Assembly (NCBI GenBank): GCA_021495925.1
Contig: JAKEKT010000115.1
Span: forward strand, 1-64,000
DNA from: Diplodia intermedia
Taxonomy: Eukaryota; Ascomycota; Dothideomycetes; Botryosphaeriales; Botryosphaeriaceae
Direction: 5' to 3'
Length of the DNA: 64,000 bases
This document shows, piece by piece, positions 1-13,400 of the stretch (positions within the stretch are counted from its first letter, which is position 1; each line of letters begins with the position of its first letter). The notes below the pieces were generated by a model that made no database searches, was not told where the DNA came from, and worked only from the letters and a program-made list of their open reading frames with translations. Both the position numbers and the translations under genes were made by a program.

Positions 1-3000
1 GCTAATCTAATAGCCCGAATTTACTATACTTACTCGGGCGTATTAGCGGGCTTACTTAGCCTAAGAATCGCGGCCTAGTTATCCGCGTAGATTCTTATAT
101 CTTTAGAGGCGTGCCCGACTCTAACGACGAGTTTTAGGGCTATTACTAGCCCCTCTATCTCGCCGTTATATACTAGATTCTCGAAACCGAGATTCTTATA
201 AATCTAGCGCGCTAGGTTCTCTTTAGATTAGCTAAAGTTAAAGACTACTACCTCGACCCCTACGTTTTTACCCGTAGATAGAACGAAGGCGTTAGAATAG
301 ATAGCTATTCGATTAGAGAATGCTTTCTTAACTTTAAGCGCGTAGGCCTTAGTCTACTTCTCTTTATTTAAGGGGCTAACCGTAGTCGAATAGAGTAGTT
401 CGAGTAACTACGATAGAAAGTAAAAGAGTTTAACTACTTCTAAAGACGCGGGTTACGTTTTTAAAAGAAGTTTAATCTTCTCTAACTACGTAGATCTATC
501 TAAAACCCGTCGATCTAGGTTAATCTTCTCTAGTTCGATTTAAATAGAGTAGAATTCTTTAAGTAAATTCGTTCTAAGAGTATATTTTCGTAACCGCTCG
601 TTTAAACGAATATCCGCTAGTAGAATTCCACTCTCTATTTCTAGAGAAATTATAGAGATAGTCTTAAAAACCCCTAGAATCTTTCGTAGAGTAAGATTCT
701 AAAGAACTCTAAATTAGCGGGTAAACTACCTCTAATTTTTCTAGTAGATTTCGAAGCCGTAGTCTATAATCGTAGTAACGTAAGCTAGATATAGCTAGCG
801 AATCGTATAGAAGAAAAGCCTTCTCTCGACGTTAGCTAGTCTAGAGAGGCGATAGAAGGCCGAACGGGCCTAGCTAATTCTTTTAGACACGTGCGTCTTA
901 AAGATAAACCCGTAGTCGAAGTAAATTTCTAGCTATTTAATCTATTCTTTAGATTCTATTACGTCCCCCGTAGAAAGCGTAATCGAAATAGAACGAGGTT
1001 TCGAGTCTTTCTTAAAAGAACGGGCGAAGTAAATAAGCTTCGTCTTTTTTAGATCGAATTCGATATGGTTTTTCTATTCTCGCGTATAGAGTTTATTCGC
1101 CTTCTTCTCTAGAATCGCCTTATTACGTTTCTAGCTGCCGGAGCTAGCTATAAGCGCAATATCGTCGATATAAGAGAGAAACGAAGCTTTAGAGGCGGGA
1201 AATAACTCTCGAAGATAGATTAGAAAGAGAATAGGCGAGACCGAGCTTTCTTACGAAATATTCGTCTCTATCGGGCTAAACTCTTTCTTCTCTTCGTTAA
1301 ACGCGAGGCTTAGTGTCCGTATAGATATAAACGATTTTACCTACGCGAGTAGGTTAATCGGCATGTTAATTCGAGCTATTATAGCTAGAAGTTATTCTTC
1401 GGCCACGTGGTTAAAGGCGCTTTTAACATCGAGAAAAAGCACGAAGGTCTTACGTTTAAGACGGCGGTTCTCCTCTACTTTATTCGATAAAAGTATTACG
1501 ATATTAATCGCGGATTTCTTTAATCTTCCTCTAATTTAGATGTGGTAAAGAAGGTCGAAGGTCTCCGCTAGATAGCCTAGTCTTTTAGCCGTAATCCGTT
1601 CTAATACTTTTTCGAGGTAATTAAGAAGAGAAATAATACGATAGAACTTCGGATCCGCGGTATCGCTCTTTCCCTTACTTAGAATTGCCCCGATAGCCGT
1701 ACGCTAGCCCGTAGAATGATATTCGTAGGTAAATAGCGTAGAAAAAACCTTATTAAAGACGCCGGACTTCGCTCTAAACGCATAAGTAATAATCTCTTAC
1801 GTAATAGCGTCTAGTCCCGGCGTTTTCCCTTTAATTTGCGTGAAGTACGCATCCTCGATTTCCCTTAAGCTAAGCTTCGGCTAGTTCTAGCGTTTAGAGA
1901 CGTAGCTTTGCTAGTTAAAAGAGACGGTAGAAGAAGGCGGTAGAAAGAGCCTCTTTTTAAGGGCTAAATACTTTTCCTTAAAACTATCTTCTAGACGTTT
2001 TTCCGCATGCGTGTTATGACTAATCTCGGGGATTCTAGCATGCATTCTAGGCTTAGTATAAGCTATAGTCTTAAAGATAGTCTCGGGGGTTTCTTTTTCT
2101 AGAAAAGAATTCTAATGTTCGCGTTTAGCCCTCTTAACCGCTTCGAAGTAGATATTTCGGCTATTTAAATATCTTCGCTTATTCTCTTTCGTGCGTAGAG
2201 ATTTAAAAGCGTCGGCCTCTCTTCGTAGTTGTCTTCGTTTTTCTAAAAGCTCGTTCGACTACCACGGTTTAGATCGAGCTCCTAGTTTTAATCGGGGAAT
2301 AGAAAGGTTCGCCGCGGTAGATATAGCCTAGTTAAGGCTTACCCCTAGGGCATCTAGCGCGGGTATTTAGCGGATTAAGCCTTCTATTAAGTCTTTAGAG
2401 ATATCTTCTAATAAGGGATTTAATTCTAAGCTTTTTAGGGCCTCGAATACCACCGTCTCTGCCTATTATTTAAAGATTTCCTGAAACTTAGACTAGTCGG
2501 CCTTTCCCGTATTAAATCTAGCGGTAGTAGCTACCGTAGAAGGTCCCGTATAGCCGGCCGGTTCTAGACTAAATAGAATTACCTTATAATCGGAACCGAA
2601 GTCCGCGATCGTTTACTAGTCGGTAATTCTATTAGCTAAGGCCGGCGTAGTAAGTATAAGGTCGATAATCGTCTCTCTTTCTAGATAGAGACGGTAAAAG
2701 ATATTCTCGCCCTCTTTATTTAAGAGAGATAGATCGTTTTCTTCTAACTATTTTACTAGCCGGTTAGCGCTAGATGAGGGGGGAGATTCTAGATCCCACT
2801 AGAAATAATAAATATTAAAATCCTCGGCTACTATAGCCTACGTTCTAAGGGATTGCCATTATAGAACGCGTTTTAGAGTAAGCCGGAAATCGTTACCCGT
2901 TTAATCCTTCTAGTTATATAAGTTAAGCAGCTTAAACTTTAACTTTCGCTGCTCTATACTTAGAACTATTAGATTAGAACTTTACTAGAATTCGGCCTCT

Positions 3001-5216
3001 AAATTTATCTTCGTTCCTCTAAGAAAGCGGGAGACGTAGGTTAATATTCGAGGCCTTAGATCGGAAGAATAGACCGGTAGAATTTAAACGAATAAGGAGT
3101 GATTAATCGACTAAAAGCCCGAGTTCTCGTAGGGTAAGATATACGGTTCTTAATAAAGAACGAGATCTATCTTTAACTCTACTACGATGTCTAGAATAAA
3201 TTCCGTTATCGAAATACTTCTATTTAAGTTGGCTTATAGAACTCGTAAAGAACTCATTTAAAACGGGTTTATTTAGAGTTCTTTAGGGCATTTCTCGGCC
3301 CCCTTAGCTTCTCCGCCTTAACGGAAACGCCGTAAACGTAGAGACGTTTAGAGATGGCCTTTCGAGCCTTCTCTTTAGTCTTAAACGCGAGAACTAGCGA
3401 GCCCGTAGACTGCTCCGCTCTTCTAGCCTCTAGCGTAAGCTAGTAGAAAGCACTAATAACCTTTAGGCCGTCGTTATAGACCTTAATTTCTGTTCGAATA
3501 GCCTCGCTAAAGTCCTCGCGGAAGAGGGTCGAAAGGTCTCGCGTAGGTACGCCGTATACGGCTATCTTATACTACGTGCGGTTTTCCGTAATCGATCGGG
3601 TAGAGATAACCCGATTAATTATCGTCTTATTCTTTAAAAGAAATTCGGCGAAGAAGTTCTTATATACGGTAAGCACGATATTCTTTTTCGGCGAGAGAGA
3701 GACCGTTACGATCGTAGGTCTCGTTCTCTTAAGCTAGTCCGAAAACGCCTTATTAAAGGCGTTTCGTAGTCTAAAGAACGAGAAGTCCGCGATTTCCGTG
3801 GCCGACGTAAGAATAATCTACCGCGTAACTTTCTTAGACGTAGGGGCCTTCGACTTCTTCTTTAAAGAAGGGGTAATCTATAGCCCTTCTTTCGACGCGG
3901 CGGTGGCAGCTATCGAGGCATACGTAGATTAGCTAGGCACTACGATCGGCTACTACGTAAGCTTCGGGCGTTGCGGGATCGAGGGGGTAGCCCTTTGCGA
4001 GGCCTAGTTCGAGAAAATGGCGATGGCGAACTTAGATAAGTCCTTCGTTTTCTTCGCGAGGTCTGCCGCGGTCTTTTTAAGGGCTCGAACTTGCGTAGTA
4101 AGAATCGCGTCGGCCTTATCTACGGTTTTACCCGTCTTAGTATACTACCGTACGATCTCGATTAGGTCTAGAATAGACCTCTATTTTTTTCTAAAGAGGG
4201 CGAGATTCGCGGCCTTAACTAGAAGGCTAAGTACGCATTTCACGGCCTCTTTCGACGATCGTAGGTTTATTCCGAGTTGCCGTACGTTCTCGATGTTCGA
4301 GTCGATACGAGGTTCGAAGACGAATCGAGAGTTCGATATTTCTTTCTTCGCGGGGGGGGTTAGTATAACCCTTAGAAAGGGCCGTTTCTTACGTAGGTTC
4401 TCTTGCGAAAAGAGATTTTCCGCGGGTTTAGAGGCCGAGAGGTCTAGCGTAGCCACTATCGAAAGAGGCGTAGGCGTAGCCGGGGGGTTCTCGAAGTTTT
4501 CTATGGCCGTATCTATGGCCTCGGAGTCTATATCCTGCGTTAGAGAAGGTAGGGTAGGGCTCGGAGGGGGTAAATCCTGCTCCGAAGAAGGCATTCTAGG
4601 TCCGAAAGAGGATTTCTAAGCTCTTTCTATAAGGAAAACGTGTAGAAATAATAGAAATAGACGAGAAATAGACTAGAAGTAAATTACCGGCTTTAGTTTC
4701 GTCTAAACTAAGCCGTAAATAAAAGAAACCTAGGCCGAGACGAGGGCTTTTCTTAATTACTTACTCCCTAGAAGTAAACGAAGAAGTCGATAGGGCCGGC
4801 ATAGATATCGGAGGTTTCGGAGAACCGAGTGGCGCCTTAGCGTTAAGCTCGAACCGTACGAAGCGTCTATACACGCAAAACTCTTTAGTAGGGCCTAGAG
4901 AAGAAGCTTCTAGCAGGCTTTAGAGTAGAATTCCCGGGCGTAGAAAAGAGCTACCGAAATGCAACTTTAGAAACGAATTTCTTAGTGCCGTGCGGTTCTC
5001 TATGCGAAGTTTAGGGCGAATTCAAGTGGTTTTCGAGGATAGAAAGAGCTGCGGAGCTCTAGCTAGCCTAGTACTACCTAGGGCACCTCTTTTTCCACGT
5101 ACCACGCAATAGCGCGTACGTCTACGAAGCTAAGAATCGAGATTCTAGCTTAGAGAATCGAGGGCTTTCGAACGGTACCGGTCTTAGCGTAATTCTCGAG
5201 GGTCGAATTCGAAGGT
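1..5216 (-). mobile_element. RIP-degraded Tad1-type LINE, copy 1 (3' end outside window)
   Basis: Non-LTR retrotransposon read on the minus strand. Its 5' terminus is at 5216, since copies 1, 2 and 5 all end their similarity at the same GAAGGT (GAAGAT in copy 5). In element order it has a 5' UTR, an ORF1 remnant (start 4594), an APE-type endonuclease whose GDFN motif reads EDFN (2814-2825), a reverse transcriptase with an intact YIDD box (1161-1172), and the start of an RNase H domain at the window edge. Reading through the stops gives convincing LINE protein sequence; the stops are mostly TAG/TAA where Gln (CAG/CAA) or Trp (TGG) is expected, as RIP produces. It keeps more CA/TG than copies 3 and 4. 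Copying requires ORF1 plus EN/RT proteins, which it can no longer make. Confidence 0.85.
4181..4594 (-). pseudogene. LINE copy 1 ORF1 (gag-like) N-terminal remnant
   Basis: A 137-codon open stretch starting MPSSEQDLPPPSP, probably the N-terminus of the LINE's nucleic-acid-binding ORF1 protein. It is Pro/Ser/Thr-rich at first, then basic. It ends at a TAG after LFRKK, but the same frame continues with a Lys/Ala-rich, coiled-coil-like stretch. Near 3280-3400 there is a segment resembling the conserved ORF1 C-terminus (TGSLVLAF, then a VKAEK-like end) just ahead of where CCHC knuckles usually lie. The same start is seen in copy 5 (21346). Upstream of the ATG is a 5' UTR of about 620 bases. The long plus-strand frame over the same bases (4017-4619) is its shadow. 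Confidence 0.65.
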
Positions 5217-5225
5217 AAGCGCTAT

Positions 5226-7889
5226 GCCGGCCGGTTCTAGACTAAATAGAATTACCTTATAATCGAAACCGAAGTCCGCGATCGTTTACTAGTCGGTAAT
5301 TCTATTAGCTAAGGCCGGCGTAGTAAGTATAAGGTCGATAATCGTCTCTCTTTCTAGATAAGAATAGTAAAAGATACTCTCGCCCTCTTCGTTTAAGAGA
5401 GATAGATCGTTTTCTTCTAATTATTCTACTAGCCGGTTGGCGCCAGATAAGGGGGAAGATTCTAGATCCTATTAGAGATAATAAATGTTAAAATCCCCGG
5501 CTACTATAGCCTACGTTCTAAGGGATTATTATTATAGAACGCGTTCTAGAGTAAGCTAAGAATCGTTGCCCGTTTAATCCTTCTAGTTATATAAGTTAAG
5601 TAGCTTAAACTTTAACTTTCGCTACTCTATACTTAGAACTATTAGATCGGGACTTTATTAGAATTCGGCCTCTAAATTCACCTCCGTTCCTCTAAGAAAG
5701 CGGGAGACGTAGGTTAGTATTCGAGGCCTTAGATTAAAAGAATAGACCGATAGAATTTAAACGAATAAGAGGTAATTAATCGACTAAAAGCTCGAGTTCT
5801 CGTAAAGTAAGATATACGGTTCTTAATAAAAAACGAGGTCTATCTTTAACTCTACTACGATATCTAAAATAGATTTCGTTATCGAAATACTTCTATTTAA
5901 GTTGGCTTATAGAACTCGTAAAGAACTTATTTAAAATAGGTTTATTTAGAGTTCTTTAGAATATTTCTCGGCCCTCTTAGCTTCTCCGCCTTAACGAAAA
6001 CGCCGTAAACGTAGAGACGTTTAGAGATAGTCTTTTAAGCCTTCTCTTCGATCTCGAACGCGAGAACTAGCGAGCCTATAGACTGCTTCGCTCTTCTAGC
6101 CTCTAGCGTAAGCTAGTAGAGAATATTGATAATCTTTAGACCGTCGTTATAGACCTCGATTTCTATTCGAATAGCCTCGCTAAAGTCCTTGCGGGAGAGG
6201 GTCGAAAGGTCTTACGTAGACACGCCGTATACGGCTATCTTATACTACGTACGGTTTTTCGTAATTAACCGAGTAGAGATAACCCGATTAATTATCGCCT
6301 TATTCTTTAAAAGAAATTCGGCGAAGAAGTCCTCGTATACGGTAAGTACGATATTCTTTTTCGGCGAGAGAGAGACCGTTACGATCATAGGTCTCGTTCT
6401 CTTAAGCTAGTCCGAAAACGCCTTATTAAAGGCGTTTCGTAGCCTAAAGAACGAGAAATCCGCAATTTTCGTAGTCGACGTAAGAATAATCTACCGCGTA
6501 ATCTTCTTAGGCGTAGAGGCCTTCGACTTCTTCTTTAAAGAAGAGGTAATTTATAGCCCTTCTTTTAACGCGGCGGTAATAGCTATCGAGGCATACGTAG
6601 GTTAGCTAGGCACTACGATCGGCTACTACGTAGACTTCGGGCGTTATAGAATCGAGAGGGTAGCCCTTTACGAGGCCTAGTTCGAGAAGATAGCGATAGC
6701 GAACTTAGATAAGTTCTTCGTTTTCTTCGCGAGGTCTACCGCGGTCTTTTTAAGGGCTCGAACTTGCGTAGTAAGAACCGCGTCGGCCTTATCTACGGTT
6801 TTACCCGTCTTAGTATACTGCCGTACGATCTCGATTAGGTCTAGAATAGACCTCTATTTTTCCCCAAAGGGGGCGAGATCCGCGGCTTTAACTAGAAGAT
6901 CGAGTACGTATTCTACGGCCTCTTTCGACGACCGTAGGTTTATTTCGAGTTGTCGTACGTTCTTAATATTCGGGTCGATACGGGGTTTAAAGATAAGTTA
7001 AGAGTTCGATATTTCTTTCTTCGCGAGAAAGATTAGTATAACTCTTAGAAAGAGCCGTTTCTTACGTAGGTTCTCTTGCGAAAAGAGATTTTCCGCGGGT
7101 TTAGAAGCCGAGAGGTCTGGCGTAGCTACTATCGAAAGGGGCGTAGGCGTAGTCGGGGAGTTCTCGAAGTTTTCTATAGCCGTATCTATAGCCTCGGAGT
7201 CTATATTCTACGTTAGAAAAGATAGGGTAGGGCTCGGAGGGGGTAAATCCTACTCCGAAGGAGGCATTCTAGGTCCGGAAGGGGATTTCTAAGCTCTTTC
7301 TATAAGAAAAACGTGTAGAAATAATAGAAATAGACGAGGAATAGACTAGAAGTAAATTACCGGCTTTAGTTTCGTCTAAACTAAGCCGTAAATAAAAGAA
7401 ATCCGAATCGAGGCGAGGGCTTTTCTTAATTACTTACTCTCTAGAAGTAAACGAAGGGGCCGATAGGGCCGGCGCGGATATTAAAGGTTTCGGGGAACCG
7501 AGTGGCGCCTTAGCGTTAAGCTCGGATCGTACGAAGCGTCTATGCACGTAAAACTCTTTAGTAAGGCCTAGGGAAGGGGCTTCTAGTAGGCTTTAGAGTA
7601 GAATTTCCGGGCGTAGAAAAGAGCTACCGAAATATAACTTCGAGAACGGATTTCTTAGTGCCGTGCGGTCCTCTATGCGAAGTTTAGGGCGAATTCAAGT
7701 GGTTTTCGAGGGTAGAAGAGGCTACGAAGCCCTAGCTAGCCTAGTACTATCTAGGGCACCTCTTTTTCTACGTACTACGTAATAGCGCGTACGTCTACGA
7801 AGCTAAGAATCGAGATTCTAGCTTAGAAAATCGAGGGCTTTCGAACGGTACCGGTCTTAGCGTGATTCTCGAGGGTCGAATTCGAAGGT
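5226..7889 (-). mobile_element. LINE copy 2: inverted 5' half (5' UTR, ORF1, part of endonuclease)
   Basis: This segment repeats 2553-5216 almost base for base, again on the minus strand: part of the endonuclease, ORF1 and the 5' UTR, ending at the family 5' terminus (7889). It lacks the rest of the endonuclease, RT, RNase H and the 3' end. Losing the 3' end is unusual for a LINE, which normally loses 5' sequence. The break in the endonuclease corresponds to base 2553 of copy 1; copy 4 resumes at the equivalent of base 2526, so copies 2 and 4 look like two parts of one element. ORF1 is more broken than in copy 1. Confidence 0.8.
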
Positions 7890-7919
7890 ATAACTCTATA
7901 CTACGAGTGCATCGCGATA

Positions 7920-10416
7920 TTCGAGAGTTATTTTCCGCCTCTAAAGCTTCGTTTCTCTCTTATATCGACGATATTACGCTTATAGCTAGCTCCGATAGCT
8001 AGAAACGTAATAAGGCGATTCTAGAGAAGAAGACGAGTAAACTCTATACGCGAGAATAGAAAAACCATATCGAATTCGATCTAAAAAAGACGAAGCTTAT
8101 TTACTTCGCCCGTTCTTTTAAGAAAGACTTAGAACCCCGTTTTATTTTAATTACGCTCTCTACGAGAAATATAATAGAACCTAAAGAATAGATTAAATAG
8201 CTAGAAATTTACTTCGACTACGGGTTTATCTTTAAGACGCACGTGTCTAAAAGAATTAGCTAGGCCCGTTCGGCCTTCTATCGTCTCTCTAGACTAGCTA
8301 ACGTCGAGAGAAGGCTTTTTCTCTACGTAGTTCGCTAGCTATATCTAGCTTACGTTACTACGGTTATAGACTACGGCTCTAAAATCTACTAGAAAAATTA
8401 GGAATAGTTTACCCGCTAATTTAGAGTTCTTTAGAATCTTACTCTATAAAAGATTCTAGAGATTTTTAAGACTACCCCTATAATTTCTCTAGAAATAGAG
8501 AGTGAAATCCTACTAGCGAATATTCGTTTAAACGAGCGGTTACGAAAATATACTCTTAGAACGAATTTACTTAAAGAATTTCACTCTATTCGAATCGAAC
8601 TAGAGAAGATTAACCTAGATCGATAAATTTTAGATAGACCTACGTAGTTAGAGAAGATTAAACTTCTTTTAAAAACGTAACCCGCGTCTTTAGAAGTAGT
8701 TAAACCCTTCTACTTTCCGCCGTAGTTACTCGAACTATTCTATTCGACTACGGTTAGCCCCTTAAATAAAGAGAAGTAGGCTAAGGCCTACGCGCTTAAA
8801 GTTAAGAAGATATTTTCTAATCGAATAGCTATCTATTCTAACGCCTTCGTTCTATCTACGGATAAAAACGTAGAGATCGAAGTAGTAGCCTTCGACTTTA
8901 GCTAATCTAAAGAGAACCTAGCGCGCTAGATTTATAAGAACCTCGGTTCCGAGAATCTAGTATATAACGACGAGATAGAGGGGCTAGTAATAGCCCTAAA
9001 ACTCGCCGTTAGAGCCGGGCACGCCTCTAAAGATATAAGAATCTACGCGAATAACTAGACCGCGATTCTTAGGCTAAGTAAGCCCGCTAATACGCCCGAG
9101 TAAGTATAGTAAATTCGGGCTATTAGATTAGCTAAAACGCTAAGGGCTAGAGAAAATATCGTCTCTCTAGAATAGTGCCTCGGCTATAAGAACGTTCTAG
9201 ACAACGAGTACGTCGATCGACTCGCGAAAAGAGCTACGAAGTATTCTTTAAGTAGAGTCTCTACTTCTCTAAGCTTCTATCGAAGTAAAGTTAAATAGAA
9301 GACCTACGAGAAGTAGAAAACGAAGCTTAAATCGACGTCGAACTCGCCCTATAAACGTATCTTTAGTTTAGAGATAGAGTAGCGGCTTAAATCTTCTACG
9401 AAAGTTAGAGAAACGGCCTTCGTCTTCTATTAACTAAAGATCGAATACGGCTACTTTAAGTCTTATCTTTATCGCCTTAACTACGCTAAAAACGACTAAT
9501 ATAGATGTAGCCGTACGACTAGATAGATACTACGCTATCTACTTCTCTCTTACTCTCTTTATAGAGGCCCTCGAGTTCTCTTAAAAGACGGGCTTAAGAA
9601 GTATCGACTCGATCTTTTAAATCTCTTTTTCTTAACTCTAGAAACTAGCCTAACGGCTAAGTTCTTAGAATAAATAAAGATTACTACTAGACGATAGTAA
9701 TTAAATAACTTATCTAATAAGATCTAAATACGTACCGCTAGACGCTTATTTATACTTATTTCTTTCTTCTATTCTCTTCTTCTACTTCTTCTCGTTCTCG
9801 GCGCCCTCGCCGCTTTCGATTTAGAGTAGAAACGGGCGAGAACCGAAGAAAAACGACTAAATAGCGGGTATTTAAGCTTAAGTAGCCGTTTCTACTAGTA
9901 TTTACGGCTGCCTAGTATAGTTAGTAACTAAGCTAACGGGGCTAAAAAGTCGAGATTTAATTCCCGATCGAGTAACCTCTATTTAGAGCCCTTTTTTAGA
10001 TTTCTAAATTTAGAAGTAGAATTATATAGCTAGTTCGCTAGTAGTAATACTCCGGCTAGTTATAATAAATAGTAAGTAAGTATCGGTCTTAGATAGAAGA
10101 AAGCTAAACGAATCTAACTAGCCGAAAAGACCCTCTCTAAGAAGAGAGCTTACTTACTTTACTTTTTATCTCTATTTTCGCCGGTTTCTAAGCTCTTACT
10201 TTATTTTATTTATCTTTTCTTTATCTTATCTACGCTATCTACTCTTCTTTAAGCTTTTAAGTATATCGTTTTTAGTACTCTTCTAGAACTCTTCTTCGGC
10301 ACGCATATATTTAGATATATAGATAGAAGCGGGCCTCTCTTAAGAGACCTCGTCTCTAATAGTTCTAGACTCTAGAGAGACGTTAAACTAAATAAATAAA
10401 AAATAAATAAATAAAT
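7920..10416 (+). mobile_element. LINE copy 3: 5'-truncated, RT YIDD box to 3' tail
   Basis: Plus-strand LINE fragment that starts just upstream of the reverse transcriptase YIDD box (7961-7972). It runs through the RT thumb and an RNase H domain (about 8895-9230, with an ADN-like Asp and a WCPG-like stretch seen through RIP stops), a downstream region and a 3' UTR. It ends in an AAATA-type A-rich tail at about 10,390-10,416. The 5' truncation plus tail is typical of target-primed reverse transcription. Thirty bases of unrelated sequence (7890-7919) separate it from the 5' end of the oppositely oriented copy 2. Confidence 0.8.
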
Positions 10417-13400
10417 ACCGCTAGATTTAATACGGAAAAGGCCGACTAGTCTAAGTTTTAGAAAATCTTTAAATAATAGATAGAGACGATAATATTTAAG
10501 GCTCTAAAAAGCTTAGAATTAAACTTCTTATCGAAAGATATCTCTAAAGACTTAATAGAAGGCTTAATCTACTAAATACCCGCGCTAGATACTCTAGAGA
10601 TAAGCCTTAACTAAGCTATATCTACCGCGGCGGACCTTTCTATTCTCTAATTAAAACTAGAAGCTCGATCTAAACCGTAGTAATTAGACGAGCTTTTAAA
10701 AGAACGAAGACGACTATAAAGAGAGGCTAACGCTTTTAAATCTCTACGTACGAAAGAGAATAAGCGAAGATACTTAAATAGCCGAAATATCTACTTCGAA
10801 GCGGTTAAGAGGGCTAAACGCGAATACTAGAATTCTTTTCTAGAAAAAGAAACCTTCGAGACTATCTTTAAGACTATAACTTATACTAAGCCTAGAACGC
10901 ATACTAGAATTCTTAAGATTAGCTACGACACGTATACGGGAAAACGTCTAGAAGATAGTTTTAAGAGAAAGTATTTAGCTCTTAAAAAGAGACTCTTTCT
11001 ATCGCTTTCTTCTATCGTCTCTTTTAACTAGTAAAGCTACGTTTCTAAACGCTAGAACTAGTCGAAGCTTAGTTTAAGAAAAATCGAAGATATATACTTT
11101 ACGTAAATTAAAGAAAAAACGCCGGGACTAGACGCTATTACGTAAGAGATTATTACTTATACGTTTAGAGCGAAGCCCGACGTCTTTACTAAGGTCTTTT
11201 CTACGCTATTCGTTTACGAATATTATTCTACGGGCTAGCGTACGGCTACTAGGGTAATTCTAAGTAAGAAAAAGAGCGATATCGTAAATTCGAAGTTCTA
11301 TTATATTATTTCTCTTCTTAATTATCTCGAAAAAGTACTAGAACGAATTACGGCTAAAAGACTAGACTATCTAGCGAAGACCTTCGACCTTCTTTACTAT
11401 ATCTAAATTAGAGAAAGATTAAAGAAATCCGCGATAGATATCGTAATACTTTTATCGAATAAAGTAGAGAAGAACCGCCGTCTTAAACGTAAGACCTTCG
11501 TGCTTTTTCTTAATATTAAAAGCGTCTTTAATTACGTAGCCGAAGAATAACTTCTAGCTATAATAGCTTAAATCGACATGCCGATTAATCTACTCGCGTA
11601 AATAAAATTATTTATATCTATACGAATACTAAGCCTCGCGTTTAACGAAGAGAAGAAAGAGTTTAGCTTAATAGAGACGAATATTTCGTAAGAGAGCTTA
11701 GTCTTATCTATTCTCTTTCTAATTTATCTTTAAGAGTTATTTTTCGTCTCTAAAGCTTCGTTTCTCTCTTATATCGACGATATTACGCTTATAGCTAGCT
11801 TCGATAGCTAGAAACGTAATAAGACGATTCTAGAGAAGAAGACGAATAAACTCTATACGCGAAAATAGAAAAACTATATTAAATTTAATTTAAAAAAGAC
11901 GAAGCTTATTTACTTCGCCTATTCTTTTAAGAAAGACTTAAAATCCTATTCTATTTCGATTACGCTTTCTATAAGAGACGTAATAGAACCTAAAGAATAG
12001 ATTAAATAGCTAGAAATTTACTTCGACTATAAGTTTATCTTTAAGACGCACGTATCTAAAAGAATTAGCTAGGTCTATTCGATCTTCTATCGCCTCTCTA
12101 GACTAGCTAACATCGAGAGAGGGCTTTTTCTCTACGTAGTTCGCTAGCTATATCTAGCTTACGTTACTACGGTTATAGACTACGACTCCGAAATCTACTA
12201 GAAAAATTAGAGATAGTTTATCCGCTAATTTAGAGTTCTTTAGAATCTTATTCTACGAAAGATTCTAGAGGTTTTTAAGACTACCCCTATAATTTCCCTA
12301 GAAATAGAGAGTGAAATTTTACTAGCGGATATTCGTTTAAACGAGCGGTTACGAAAATATACTCTTAGAACGAATTTACTTAAAGAATTCTATTCTATTC
12401 GAATCGAACTAGAGAAGATTAATCTAGATTAACGGGTTTTAGATAGACCTACGTAGTTAGAGAAGATTAAACTTCTTTTAAAAACGTAACCCGCGTCTTT
12501 AAAAGTAGTTAAACCCTTCTACTTTTCGCTATAGTTACTCGAACTACTCTATTCGACTACGATTAGCCCCTTAAATAAAGAGAAGTAGGCTAAGACCTAC
12601 GCGCTTAAAGTTAAGAGAGTATTCTCTAATTAAATAGCTATCTATTCTAACGCCTTCGTTCTATCTACGAGTAAAAACGTAGAAATCGAGATAGTAGTCT
12701 TCGACTTTAGCTAATCTAAAGAGAACCTAGCGCGCTAGATTTATAAGAACCTTAGTTTCGAGAATCTAGTATATAATAGCGAGATAGAGAGGCTAGTAAT
12801 AGCTCTAAAACTTACTATTAGAGTCGGGCACGTCTCTAAAGATATAAGAATCTACGCGAATAACTAGGCCGCGATTCTTAGGCTAAGTAAGCCCACTAAT
12901 ACGCCTAAGTAAGCATAGTAAATTCGGGCTATTAGATTAGCTAAAACGCTAAGGGCTAGAGAAAATACCGTCTCTCTAGAATAGTATCTTAGCTACGAGA
13001 ACGTTCTAAGCAACGAGTACGCTAATCGACTCGCGAAAAAAGCTACGAAGTACTTTTTAAATAGAACCTCTACTTCTCTAAGCTTCTATCGAAGTAAAGT
13101 TAAGTAGAAGACCTACGAGAAGTAGAAAATAAAGCTTAAATCGACGTCGAACTCGTTCTATAAACGTATCTTTAGTTTAGAGATAGAATAGCGGCTTAAA
13201 TCTTCTACGAAAGTTAGAGAAACGGCCTCCGCCTTCTATTAACTAAAAATTAGATACGGCTACTTTAAGTCTTATCTTTATCACCTTAACTACGCCGAAA
13301 ACGACTAGTATAGATATAGCCGTACGGCTAGATAGATATTATATTATCTACTTCTCTCTTACTCTCTTTATAGAGGCCCTCGGGTTCTCTTAAAAGACGG

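Noticed and set aside
4017..4619. 200-codon plus-strand frame in LINE copy 1
   Set aside because: Antisense shadow of ORF1; the minus strand gives LINE protein sequence and the family start.
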